Shown here: in pieces, positions 23,665 through 30,350 of the stretch
How the letters are laid out: every line of letters starts with the position of its first letter
Position numbering within the stretch: the first letter of the stretch is position 1
Assembly: GCA_900751755.1 (NCBI GenBank)
Contig: CAADSP010000064.1
Span: forward strand, 1-33,728
Reading direction: 5' to 3'
From: an uncultured Collinsella sp.
Lineage (GTDB): Bacteria > Actinomycetota > Coriobacteriia > Coriobacteriales > Coriobacteriaceae
DNA: 33,728 nt
Notes under the pieces: generated by a model
The model's database searches: none
The model's input: only the letters and a program-made list of their open reading frames with translations
What the model was told of the DNA's origin: nothing
Made by a program: the position numbers and the translations under genes

Positions 23665-25341
23665 ATGGCTGATTCTATGTTCCACCAGCCCGTTATGGGT
23701 CGTCGCGCCTTTGTCGGCGGTACCCTTGCTGCGAGCTCCATGGCTTTTCTTGCCGCATGCGGCAAGAAGGGCGGCGACGCTTCCGGTTCTGAGTCCGGTT
23801 CGAAGCTGAACTTCTACATCAACAACCCGGTCTGCATCGACCCCTACAATGTCCAGGAGGACCAGGGTACTCAGGTCGAGTACCAGCTCTTTGATGCTCT
23901 GACCTCTTACGACGCCGAGAAGGGCGAGATTGTTCCGCTGGCTTGCGAGTCCTTTGAGTCCAACGACGACGCCACCGAGTTTACCTTCAAGATCAAGAAG
24001 GCCAAGTTCCACAACGGTGACGACGTTACCTCCAAGTCCTTCAAGCTCGGTTGGGAGCGTCTGGTCAACACCAAGTCGGCTGTCGCTACCGAGTACGGCC
24101 CTTCCGAGGTCTCCTATCACCTCTCCATGGTCGAGGGCTATGACGATCTGCTTGCCGGTAACGCTACCGAGCTCAGCGGTGTTACCTGCCCCGACGATGA
24201 GACCCTCGTCGTCAAGCTGGCTTCCGCTTACGCCGACTTCCCCTTCGTCGCCTCTCACCCGGCTCTGGCCCCGGTTCCCGAGTGCGCCGAGTCCGATGTC
24301 AAGAGCTTCTACCTTGCCCCGGTCGGTAACGGCCCGTTCATGATGGACGGCAAGTGGGAGGATGGCCAGGAGATCAACGTCAAGAAGTTCGACGATTACT
24401 ATGGCGACAAGGCCAAGATCGATGGCATCCACTTCCAGGTCATCAAGGACATGGAGACCGCTTACAAGGAGTTCCAGGCGGGTAACCTCGATGTCTGCGA
24501 CGTTCCCGTCGCTCAGATTGATGCCGCCAAGAAGGATCGCGGCGTGTCCAAGGACGGCTACACCATGGGAGACGGCGAGCGCATGCTGCTCGGCGCCGAG
24601 CCTTCCACGTACTATCTGACCTGCAACACCACGGCCGAGCCGTTCAACAACGCCGACCTGCGTAGGGGTATCTCCCTGGCCATCAACCGTGAGGCCATCT
24701 GCAAGACCATCTTCAAGGGTACCCGTACCCCTGCCGACGGCATTGTTCCTCCGGGCATCGATGGCTACAAGGAGGGCGCATGGGAGTTCTGCGCCTACGA
24801 TGTCGACAAGGCTAACGAGTACCTCGACAAGGTTGCTCCCGCTGGCGCTAACGGCGATCGTGGCATTAGCGTGACCCTTTCCTACAACCAGGACGGCGGT
24901 CACAAGGAGATCATGGAGTCCATCATCGGCGACCTCGCCAAGGTTGGTGTTACCGCTGTCTCCGATACCCCCGAGTGGTCTGCCCTGCTCGAGCAGTATC
25001 AGAACTTTAACTATCAGTTCGGTCGTCTGGGTTGGATTGCCGACTACCCGATCATGGACAACTTCCTGTATCCGCTGTTCCACTCCGACTCCCTCGGTGG
25101 CGACAACCGCTCTGGTTACAGCAACCCCGAGTTCGACGCCAAGGTCGACGAGGCTCGTACTATTGTTGACGATGAGGAGCGCGTCGCCAAGATGCAGGAG
25201 GCCGACGCAATGGTCGCTGCCGACTGCCCGGTCATCCCGATTATGTTCTACACGCACACTGTCGCCGGCTCCGATCGCATCAAGCACCTCTATGTCGATC
25301 CGCAGAAGCACGCCGATCTGGGTACCGCTGAGCTCGCCTAA
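23665..25341 (+). CDS. oppA: Oligopeptide-binding lipoprotein OppA
   Basis: A 558-residue extracellular peptide-binding lipoprotein (SBP family 5), receptor of the Opp importer encoded downstream. The signal peptide carries an Arg pair (GRRAFVGG, 12-19), a hydrophobic core and lipobox LAAC with C32. The peptide-binding family core is visible (LNFYINNPVCIDPYN, EFTFKIKKAKFHNGDDV, then NADLRRGISLAINREAI). The ATG at 23665 follows the strong AAGGAGG. An attenuating hairpin separates it from oppB. Codon bias is high, consistent with an abundant receptor. The exact peptide preference is not visible. Confidence 0.92.
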   Translation: MADSMFHQPVMGRRAFVGGTLAASSMAFLAACGKKGGDASGSESGSKLNFYINNPVCIDPYNVQEDQGTQVEYQLFDALTSYDAEKGEIVPLACESFESNDDATEFTFKIKKAKFHNGDDVTSKSFKLGWERLVNTKSAVATEYGPSEVSYHLSMVEGYDDLLAGNATELSGVTCPDDETLVVKLASAYADFPFVASHPALAPVPECAESDVKSFYLAPVGNGPFMMDGKWEDGQEINVKKFDDYYGDKAKIDGIHFQVIKDMETAYKEFQAGNLDVCDVPVAQIDAAKKDRGVSKDGYTMGDGERMLLGAEPSTYYLTCNTTAEPFNNADLRRGISLAINREAICKTIFKGTRTPADGIVPPGIDGYKEGAWEFCAYDVDKANEYLDKVAPAGANGDRGISVTLSYNQDGGHKEIMESIIGDLAKVGVTAVSDTPEWSALLEQYQNFNYQFGRLGWIADYPIMDNFLYPLFHSDSLGGDNRSGYSNPEFDAKVDEARTIVDDEERVAKMQEADAMVAADCPVIPIMFYTHTVAGSDRIKHLYVDPQKHADLGTAELA

Positions 25342-25437
25342 GAGTTTGCAGCTTCCGTGAGGGTCAAGTATTTACGTAGACCTCATGGGAAACATACAGT
25401 TCTCCCTAACCTGGGGTAAACTGGCTGATGGTAATTT

Positions 25438-25470
25438 TGGGATGCCGGTCTGGCGATCGGCATCCCATTT
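25438..25470 (+). terminator. Attenuating hairpin between oppA and oppB
   Basis: GGGATGCCG (25439-25447) pairs with CGGCATCCC (25458-25466), plus a T-A pair, followed by ATTT. The short T-run suggests partial termination, giving more binding protein than permease. Confidence 0.65.
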
Positions 25471-25497
25471 AGGTTAATCCCTAGATAGGGGAGTGGT

Positions 25498-26535
25498 ATG
25501 GGTAAGTACATCGTTAAACGTGTGCTTCAGTTCATCCCGGTGTTTTTGGGCGTTACGCTGATTCTGTTCGCCCTTCAGAATATCGTGCCGGGAGATCCGA
25601 TCAAGCTGATCGGTGGAGACAAGGCTCTGTCCCCCGAGGTGGAGCTTCAGCTTCGCGTCCGCTATCACCTGGTCCAGACGGACGAGGACGGCAACGCGAT
25701 CCTTGACGAGAACGGCGACCCCGTTCAAACGTCGCTCGTGGACCGTTACTTGTATTACATGAACGGTCTGCTTCATGGCGATCTGGGCAATTCGTATCAG
25801 CGCAAGCTGCCGGTTACGGATATCTTTGCCCAGAAGTATCCGTATACGGTCAAACTTGCCGCGTGCGCCATCGTGCTCGAGGCAATTATGGGTATCGGTG
25901 CGGGTATCATTTCGGCGGTAAAGCGTTATTCCTTCTGGGATATTTTGGTAACGCTCACCACGTCGATCCTCGTTGCGGTCCCGGCCTTCTGGCTCGGTAT
26001 GTTGCTGCAGCTGTTCTTTGGCGTCATCCTCAAGGACGCCACGGGCGGTGCAATCTCCATGCCGATCTCGGGTGCCGGCGGTTCCAGCTCTCAGTATCAG
26101 GATTGGATGCACTATGTGCTTCCGACCATTACGCTGGCTTCGGTTTCGACCGCTTATGCTGCGCGCATCATGCGCTCGCAGCTGCTTGACGTCATGAACC
26201 AGGATTACATCCGTACGGCAAAGGCCAAGGGTCTCTCCAATCGTGCGATCATCATTAAGCATGCGCTTAAGAATGCACTCATCCCCGTCGTTACCTATAT
26301 TGGTGTCGACTTTGGCGGCATGCTTTCGGGCGCCATCCTGACCGAGACGGTCTTTAACTGGCCCGGTATCGGCTATGAGGTCTATCGCGCCATTAGCATG
26401 CGTGACTGGCCCATCGTTATGGGCGGCGTTACGCTCATCGTCGTCGTCGTCATGGTGATCAACCTGCTCGTCGACATTAGCTATGCATTCCTCGACCCGC
26501 GCATCCGCCTTGGCGGTCCGTCGGATAAGGCCTAA
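25498..26535 (+). CDS. oppB: Oligopeptide ABC transporter permease OppB
   Basis: A 345-residue membrane subunit with about six helices. N-terminal IVKRVLQFIPVFLGVTLIL is the OppB/DppB start; the external loop contains NGLLHGDLGNSYQ; the ATPase-coupling loop is TAKAKGLSNRAIIIKHALKN; the C-terminal FLDPRIRLG is typical. Compared with relatives it has a short acidic insert (DEDGNAILDENGDPVQT, near residue 62) in the first external loop. The ATG follows AGGGGAG. oppC begins 14 nt after the stop with its own ribosome-binding site. Confidence 0.95.
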   Translation: MGKYIVKRVLQFIPVFLGVTLILFALQNIVPGDPIKLIGGDKALSPEVELQLRVRYHLVQTDEDGNAILDENGDPVQTSLVDRYLYYMNGLLHGDLGNSYQRKLPVTDIFAQKYPYTVKLAACAIVLEAIMGIGAGIISAVKRYSFWDILVTLTTSILVAVPAFWLGMLLQLFFGVILKDATGGAISMPISGAGGSSSQYQDWMHYVLPTITLASVSTAYAARIMRSQLLDVMNQDYIRTAKAKGLSNRAIIIKHALKNALIPVVTYIGVDFGGMLSGAILTETVFNWPGIGYEVYRAISMRDWPIVMGGVTLIVVVVMVINLLVDISYAFLDPRIRLGGPSDKA

Positions 26536-26549
26536 GGGAGGTACGTCTC

Positions 26550-27485
26550 ATGCAGGAAACTGATTCTCAGTCTCAGGAGCAGGCTACCGCCACCAAGGTC
26601 GCATCTGCTCCCGCCAAGTCCCGCACGCTGTGGGGCGACGCTTTTAAGCGTCTTCGTAAGAACAAGCTCGCCGTTATCGGTGTCTGCTGGATCATCATCG
26701 TCGTTGTGGTTGCCCTGACCGCAGATCTGTGGGCTAAGCCCTGGCTCGGTTCGCCGACGGCTTCCGATTCGACCACCATGGCCGAGACATCGCTACTGGC
26801 TCCGTGTGCCGAGCACCCGTTTGGCACCGATGCCCTCGGTCGCGACATTCTCGTCCGCGTTATCTACGGTGCACGCGTTTCGCTTTCTGTCGGTATCATG
26901 GCCACCGCCATCTCCACATTGATCGGTCTGGTCATGGGCGCCCTGGCCGGTTTCTACGGCGGCATTTGGGATACGATCATCATGCGCTGTGCGGACATCT
27001 TCCTGGCGTTCCCGTACGTGCTGTTCGTTGTCGCCATGATCGCCGTTATCGGCCGTGGTCTTCAGAACGTCTTTATCGCCATCGGCATTCTTGGCTGGCC
27101 TTCGATTGCGCGCGTCTTCCGCTCTGCAATCTTGACGGTCAAGGAAAACGACTATGTTGATGCAGCGCGCGCGATGGGTGCATCTGATGCTCGTATCGTC
27201 GTGCGTCACATCTTCCCGAACTCCGTCGCCTCCATCGTGGTCTACGCGACCATGAACATTGGTGGCGCCATTCTGACCGAGTCCGCTCTGTCCTTCCTCG
27301 GCATGGGCGTTATTCCGCCTACGCCTTCGTGGGGCTCCATGATTCAGGACGGTCAGCAGTATCTTCTGACCGCTCCCTGGATGATGATCATGCCCGGTCT
27401 GGCAATTCTCTCGACGGTGCTCGCCTTCACCCTGCTGGGTGACGGTCTGCGCGACGCCCTCGACGTCAAGATGAAGGACGCATAA
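26550..27485 (+). CDS. oppC: Oligopeptide ABC transporter permease OppC
   Basis: A 311-residue membrane permease, partner of OppB. It has a polar N-terminal tail (about 1-35), a first helix near 40-60, the family motif FGTDALGRDILVRVIYG and the coupling loop DAARAMGASDARIVVRHIFPN. SALSFLGMGVIPPTPSWG precedes the last helices. The ATG follows AAGGGAGG at 9 nt. oppD begins 2 nt after its stop. Confidence 0.95.
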   Translation: MQETDSQSQEQATATKVASAPAKSRTLWGDAFKRLRKNKLAVIGVCWIIIVVVVALTADLWAKPWLGSPTASDSTTMAETSLLAPCAEHPFGTDALGRDILVRVIYGARVSLSVGIMATAISTLIGLVMGALAGFYGGIWDTIIMRCADIFLAFPYVLFVVAMIAVIGRGLQNVFIAIGILGWPSIARVFRSAILTVKENDYVDAARAMGASDARIVVRHIFPNSVASIVVYATMNIGGAILTESALSFLGMGVIPPTPSWGSMIQDGQQYLLTAPWMMIMPGLAILSTVLAFTLLGDGLRDALDVKMKDA

Positions 27486-27487
27486 GG

Positions 27488-28579
27488 ATGAAGAAGAACA
27501 AGAACTATGTGGACCTGAAGGACCAGCCGGTTCCTGAGGGCCAGCATCTGCTCGAGGTCGATGACCTTAAGATGTATTTCCACACCGAGGATGGCGTCGT
27601 TCGCGCTGTCGACGGCGTGTCCTACACGCTCGATCGCGGCGAGACCCTGGGCGTCGTCGGTGAGTCCGGCTCCGGTAAGTCCGTGACCGCCATGACCATC
27701 ATGGGCCTCATCTCGATGCCTCCGGGAAAGATCGAGGGCGGTGACGTTCGCTATCGCGGCCGCTCCATCCTCGAAATGACCGAGGAAGAGATGCAGCACA
27801 TTCGCGGCAACGATATCGCGATGATCTTCCAGGATCCTATGACCTCCTTGAACCCGGTCTATAAGATCGGCAAGCAGGTGGGCGAGGGTCTTCGTCTGCA
27901 CCGTGGCTACTCCAAGCAGGAGGCGCTCAAGCGTGCCACCGAGCTTTTGGACCTCGTGGGTATCCCCGAGCCCGAGAAGCGCGTCAATGAGTATCCGCAC
28001 CAGTTCTCTGGCGGTATGCGTCAGCGAGTCATGATTGCCATGGCCCTTGCCTGCGATCCCGATATTCTGATTGCCGACGAGCCCACGACTGCCCTGGACG
28101 TTACCATCCAGGCTCAGATTATCGAGCTCATGCAGGAGATGCAGGAGAAGAACGGCAACGCCATCATCATGATTACCCATGACCTGGGTGTTGTCGCCGA
28201 TATGGCCGATAAGATCATGGTTATGTACGCCGGCCGCCCCGTTGAGTTCGGTACTGCTGAGGAAATCTTCTACGAGAGCCGCCACCCCTACACCTGGGGT
28301 CTTATCCGCTCCATCCCGGAGCAGGCAATCGAAGAGAAGAAGCCGCTGACGCCGATTCACGGCAACCCGCCTTCGCTCATGAACCTGCCTGAGGGCTGCG
28401 TCTTCTCTCCTCGTTGCCCCTACGCGACGGACAAGTGCCGCAAGCAGCGCCCTGAGCGCGTTGTCACCGAGTCCGGTCACTATTCTGCGTGCCACTATTC
28501 CGGTGACCCCGAGTTCCTCAAGAACGCTCCTGAGACGTCCCGTACGCGCAAGGATTCCAAGAAGGGAGGCGAGGCGTAA
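27488..28579 (+). CDS. oppD: Oligopeptide ABC transporter ATPase OppD
   Basis: A 363-residue nucleotide-binding subunit. Walker A GESGSGKS is at 58-65, signature FSGGMRQ near 178, Walker B LIADEPTTALD near 199, switch THD. The C-terminal oligopeptide-transporter tail keeps four cysteines (GCVFSPRCP, KC, ACHY), the pattern associated with an iron-sulfur cluster in actinobacterial Opp ATPases. This differs from the fused permease-ATPase of the sialic-acid locus, where they are lost. oppF begins on the base after the stop codon. Confidence 0.96.
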   Translation: MKKNKNYVDLKDQPVPEGQHLLEVDDLKMYFHTEDGVVRAVDGVSYTLDRGETLGVVGESGSGKSVTAMTIMGLISMPPGKIEGGDVRYRGRSILEMTEEEMQHIRGNDIAMIFQDPMTSLNPVYKIGKQVGEGLRLHRGYSKQEALKRATELLDLVGIPEPEKRVNEYPHQFSGGMRQRVMIAMALACDPDILIADEPTTALDVTIQAQIIELMQEMQEKNGNAIIMITHDLGVVADMADKIMVMYAGRPVEFGTAEEIFYESRHPYTWGLIRSIPEQAIEEKKPLTPIHGNPPSLMNLPEGCVFSPRCPYATDKCRKQRPERVVTESGHYSACHYSGDPEFLKNAPETSRTRKDSKKGGEA

Positions 28580-29608
28580 ATGGCAGACAATAACGAGCGC
28601 ACTCCACTGCTGAAGGTCGAGCACCTCTCCAAGGAGTTTCCCGCAGAGTCCGGCATGTTCGCCAAGCGTTTTTCCAAGCGCGTCGTCTCTGCTGTAAACG
28701 ACATCTCTTTTGAGATTTATCCTGGCGAGACCTTTGGTCTGGTTGGCGAGTCTGGTTGCGGTAAATCCACCACGGGCCGCACTATCATGCGTCTGACCAA
28801 GCCGACCGCCGGCAAGGTGTTCTTCCAGGGCAAAGATGTTGCCGAGATGAGCAAGCATGAGATCAAGGACATGCGTCGTGAGATGCAGTTTATCTTCCAG
28901 GATCCTTATGCTTCGCTGAATCCCCGTATGACCATCGGCGAGATCGTCTCCGAGCCCATGACCATTCACGGCGTGGGCACTAAGGAAGAGCGCATTGAGC
29001 GTGTCCGCGAGCTGCTGGACGTCGTCGGTCTGAACCCCGAGCACATCAACCGCTATCCGCACGAGTTCTCCGGCGGTCAGCGTCAGCGTGTCGGCATTGC
29101 CCGCGCGTTTGCTCTGAAGCCTAAGCTGATCATCTGCGACGAGCCGGTTTCCGCTCTGGATGTATCCATTCAGGCTCAGGTTTTGAACCTGCTCAAGGAA
29201 TTGCAGGACAAGTTTGGTACCGCGTATCTGTTTATTGCCCACGACCTGTCTGTTGTGCAGCATATCTCCGATCGCGTTGCCGTTATGTATCTGGGTAAGA
29301 TGGTCGAGGTTTCTGACTGGAAGACGCTCTACAGCGAGCCCCACCATCCGTACACGCAGTCGCTGCTGTCTGCCGTGCCGGTGCCCGATCCGGATATCCA
29401 GAAGACCCGCAAGCGCATCATCCTCGCCGGCGATCCGCCGTCGCCGCTGGATCCGCCGACCGGCTGCCGTTTCCACACGCGCTGCCCGATTGCGCAGGGT
29501 GTCTGCTCCGAGAAGCTTCCCGAGTTTAAGGAAGTTGCCCCGGGTCACTGCTGCGCCTGCCACTTCGCCGAGCCGTTCCCGATCAAGGAATCGCACATCG
29601 ACCTGTAG
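28580..29608 (+). CDS. oppF: Oligopeptide ABC transporter ATPase OppF
   Basis: A 342-residue second ATPase of the Opp importer. Walker A GESGCGKS is at 56-63, Q-loop FIFQDPYASLNPRM, signature FSGGQRQRVGIARAF, Walker B LIICDEPVSALD, switch AHD. The C-terminal tail contains the cysteine cluster (GCRFHTRCP, VC, CCACHF). Complete length for the family. It is the last opp gene; the nested palindrome that starts 17 nt downstream contains a terminator-like core. Confidence 0.96.
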   Translation: MADNNERTPLLKVEHLSKEFPAESGMFAKRFSKRVVSAVNDISFEIYPGETFGLVGESGCGKSTTGRTIMRLTKPTAGKVFFQGKDVAEMSKHEIKDMRREMQFIFQDPYASLNPRMTIGEIVSEPMTIHGVGTKEERIERVRELLDVVGLNPEHINRYPHEFSGGQRQRVGIARAFALKPKLIICDEPVSALDVSIQAQVLNLLKELQDKFGTAYLFIAHDLSVVQHISDRVAVMYLGKMVEVSDWKTLYSEPHHPYTQSLLSAVPVPDPDIQKTRKRIILAGDPPSPLDPPTGCRFHTRCPIAQGVCSEKLPEFKEVAPGHCCACHFAEPFPIKESHIDL

Positions 29609-29624
29609 TCGGTTGTTCTCGTTC

Positions 29625-29751
29625 GGGCCCGCCCTGGTGTTACTTTTCAGAACGTCCTCGGACATGCAAGAAACCCCCGCTGCGCACTTCGTACGGCGGG
29701 GGTTTCTTGCGTCCTGCGGAGTGTTCTGAAAAGTAACACCAGGGCGGGCCC
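29625..29751 (+). repeat. Nested palindrome A (127 bp), possible opp terminator
   Basis: A perfect 29-bp outer inverted repeat (29625-29653 with 29723-29751) encloses 12-nt spacers GTCCTCGGACAT (29654-29665) and GTCCTGCGGAGT (29711-29722), a perfect 15-bp inner repeat (29666-29680 with 29696-29710) and a 15-nt loop with CGCACTTCGTAC. The inner stem ends in GGGGGTTTCTTGC and may terminate oppF transcripts. Geometry and spacers match palindrome B read on the other strand, so the two form one family. Confidence 0.9.
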
Positions 29752-29816
29752 TACGTTAACTCGGCAGGGGGAGTGCGATTCCCTGATCGCTCGCTTAATC
29801 TGATAGGGAATTGTGT

Positions 29817-29842
29817 GAGGCCGGAGCCTTGGCTCCGGCCTC
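29817..29842. other. 12-bp GC-rich hairpin between the nested palindromes
   Basis: GAGGCCGGAGCC and GGCTCCGGCCTC are perfectly complementary with a two-base TT between them. Too tight a loop for 12 pairs in RNA, so about 11 would form. No T-run follows. It is unlike the nested palindromes. Confidence 0.6.
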
Positions 29843-29932
29843 CCCATATAAGGGCTCGCCAAAGCAGAGCCACTAAATTTGCATCAGCCCTCAAAACATG
29901 TTTGAGAACGGTGCCTGGAGTACGTGCCCCTA

Positions 29933-30057
29933 GGGCAGGAATGAGGTTGCTTTCCAACGCATTCCGCAGGGGGCGGCATTATTTTGTAGCGCGAAGCGCG
30001 GATCAAAATAATGCCGCATGCCCGAGGACGCGTTGGAAAGCAACCTCATTCCTGCCC
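29933..30057 (-). repeat. Nested palindrome B (125 bp), same family as A, inverted
   Basis: A perfect 28-bp outer repeat (29933-29960 with 30030-30057), 12-nt spacers (29961-29972 and 30018-30029) and a perfect 14-bp inner repeat (29973-29986 with 30004-30017) around a 17-nt loop holding GCGC-GAA-GCGC. Read on the - strand, the spacers are GTCCTCGGGCAT and CCCCTGCGGAAT and the loop has CGCGCTTCGCGC, matching element A almost base for base, while the stems differ. Confidence 0.9.
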
Positions 30058-30095
30058 GAACAGGTCAGTCTACCTGCGCATTTACAAATTCGTAA

Positions 30096-30144
30096 ACTTT
30101 TTTCAAAAAAGTGCTTGCACAGTTCTCGAATCATAGGTTATTAT
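30096..30144 (+). promoter_or_regulatory. Promoter of tRNA-Leu with A-tract palindrome
   Basis: TTGCAC (30115-30120) and TATTAT (30139-30144) are 18 nt apart. Directly upstream, ACTTTTTT-C-AAAAAAGT (30096-30112) is a perfect 17-bp palindrome ending 2 nt before the -35. The same element stands at the same distance from the -35 of the tRNA-Gly promoter. The A/T-tracts could be an UP element or a shared operator. Confidence 0.75.
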
Positions 30145-30201
30145 CTTCCTCGTTGAACGCGCGGGTCCAACAAAACGAACCGCTAATCAACAACATAGCA
30201 T

Positions 30202-30291
30202 GTCGGAGTGGCGGAATTGGCAGACGCGCTAGCTTGAGGTGCTAGTGACCGCTTTTTGGTCATGCGGGTTCAAGTCCCGCCTCCGACACCA
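30202..30291 (+). tRNA. tRNA-Leu (anticodon GAG)
   Basis: A 90-nt class II tRNA with encoded CCA. Acceptor GTCGGAG pairs with CTCCGAC, discriminator A, then CCA. The anticodon stem CTAGC/GCTAG holds loop TTGAGGT, anticodon GAG, reading CUC/CUU. The long variable arm (GACC-GCTTTTT-GGTC) is the leucine type, and the T arm has GGTTCAAGTCC. Confidence 0.97.
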
Positions 30292-30302
30292 TCGCATTTG
30301 AG

Positions 30303-30325
30303 AAGCCTCTTCGGAGGCTTTTTTG
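30303..30325 (+). terminator. Intrinsic terminator after tRNA-Leu
   Basis: AAGCCTC and GAGGCTT pair around a TTCG tetraloop and run into further T (six T in all). It lies 26 nt before the phosphatase gene, which must then have its own or read-through transcription. Confidence 0.85.
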
Positions 30326-30350
30326 TTACCGATAGACGGTGGGGTCCACG

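Larger units (their letters stand above)
29609..30201. other. 593-base non-coding region with nested palindromes
   Basis: No protein gene is supported; open frames here cross the palindromes and lack ribosome-binding sites. In order it holds nested palindrome A (29625-29751), a 12-bp hairpin (29817-29842), smaller hairpins (GGCTC/GAGCC near 29853-29871 and CTCAAAACATGTTTGAG near 29890-29906), nested palindrome B (29933-30057) and the tRNA-Leu promoter (30096-30144). Confidence 0.7.

Noticed and set aside
27353..29665. A 770-codon open frame on the - strand across oppD and oppF
   Set aside because: Shadow of two complete ATPase genes; no family features.
29625..30057. CRISPR array or insertion sequence
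   Set aside because: There are only two elements, in opposite orientation, with no regular spacers, no transposase and no clear target-site duplication.
29773..30156. A 127-codon open frame on the + strand in the non-coding region after opp
   Set aside because: It runs through hairpins and most of palindrome B, has no ribosome-binding site and no protein-like conservation that I can see.
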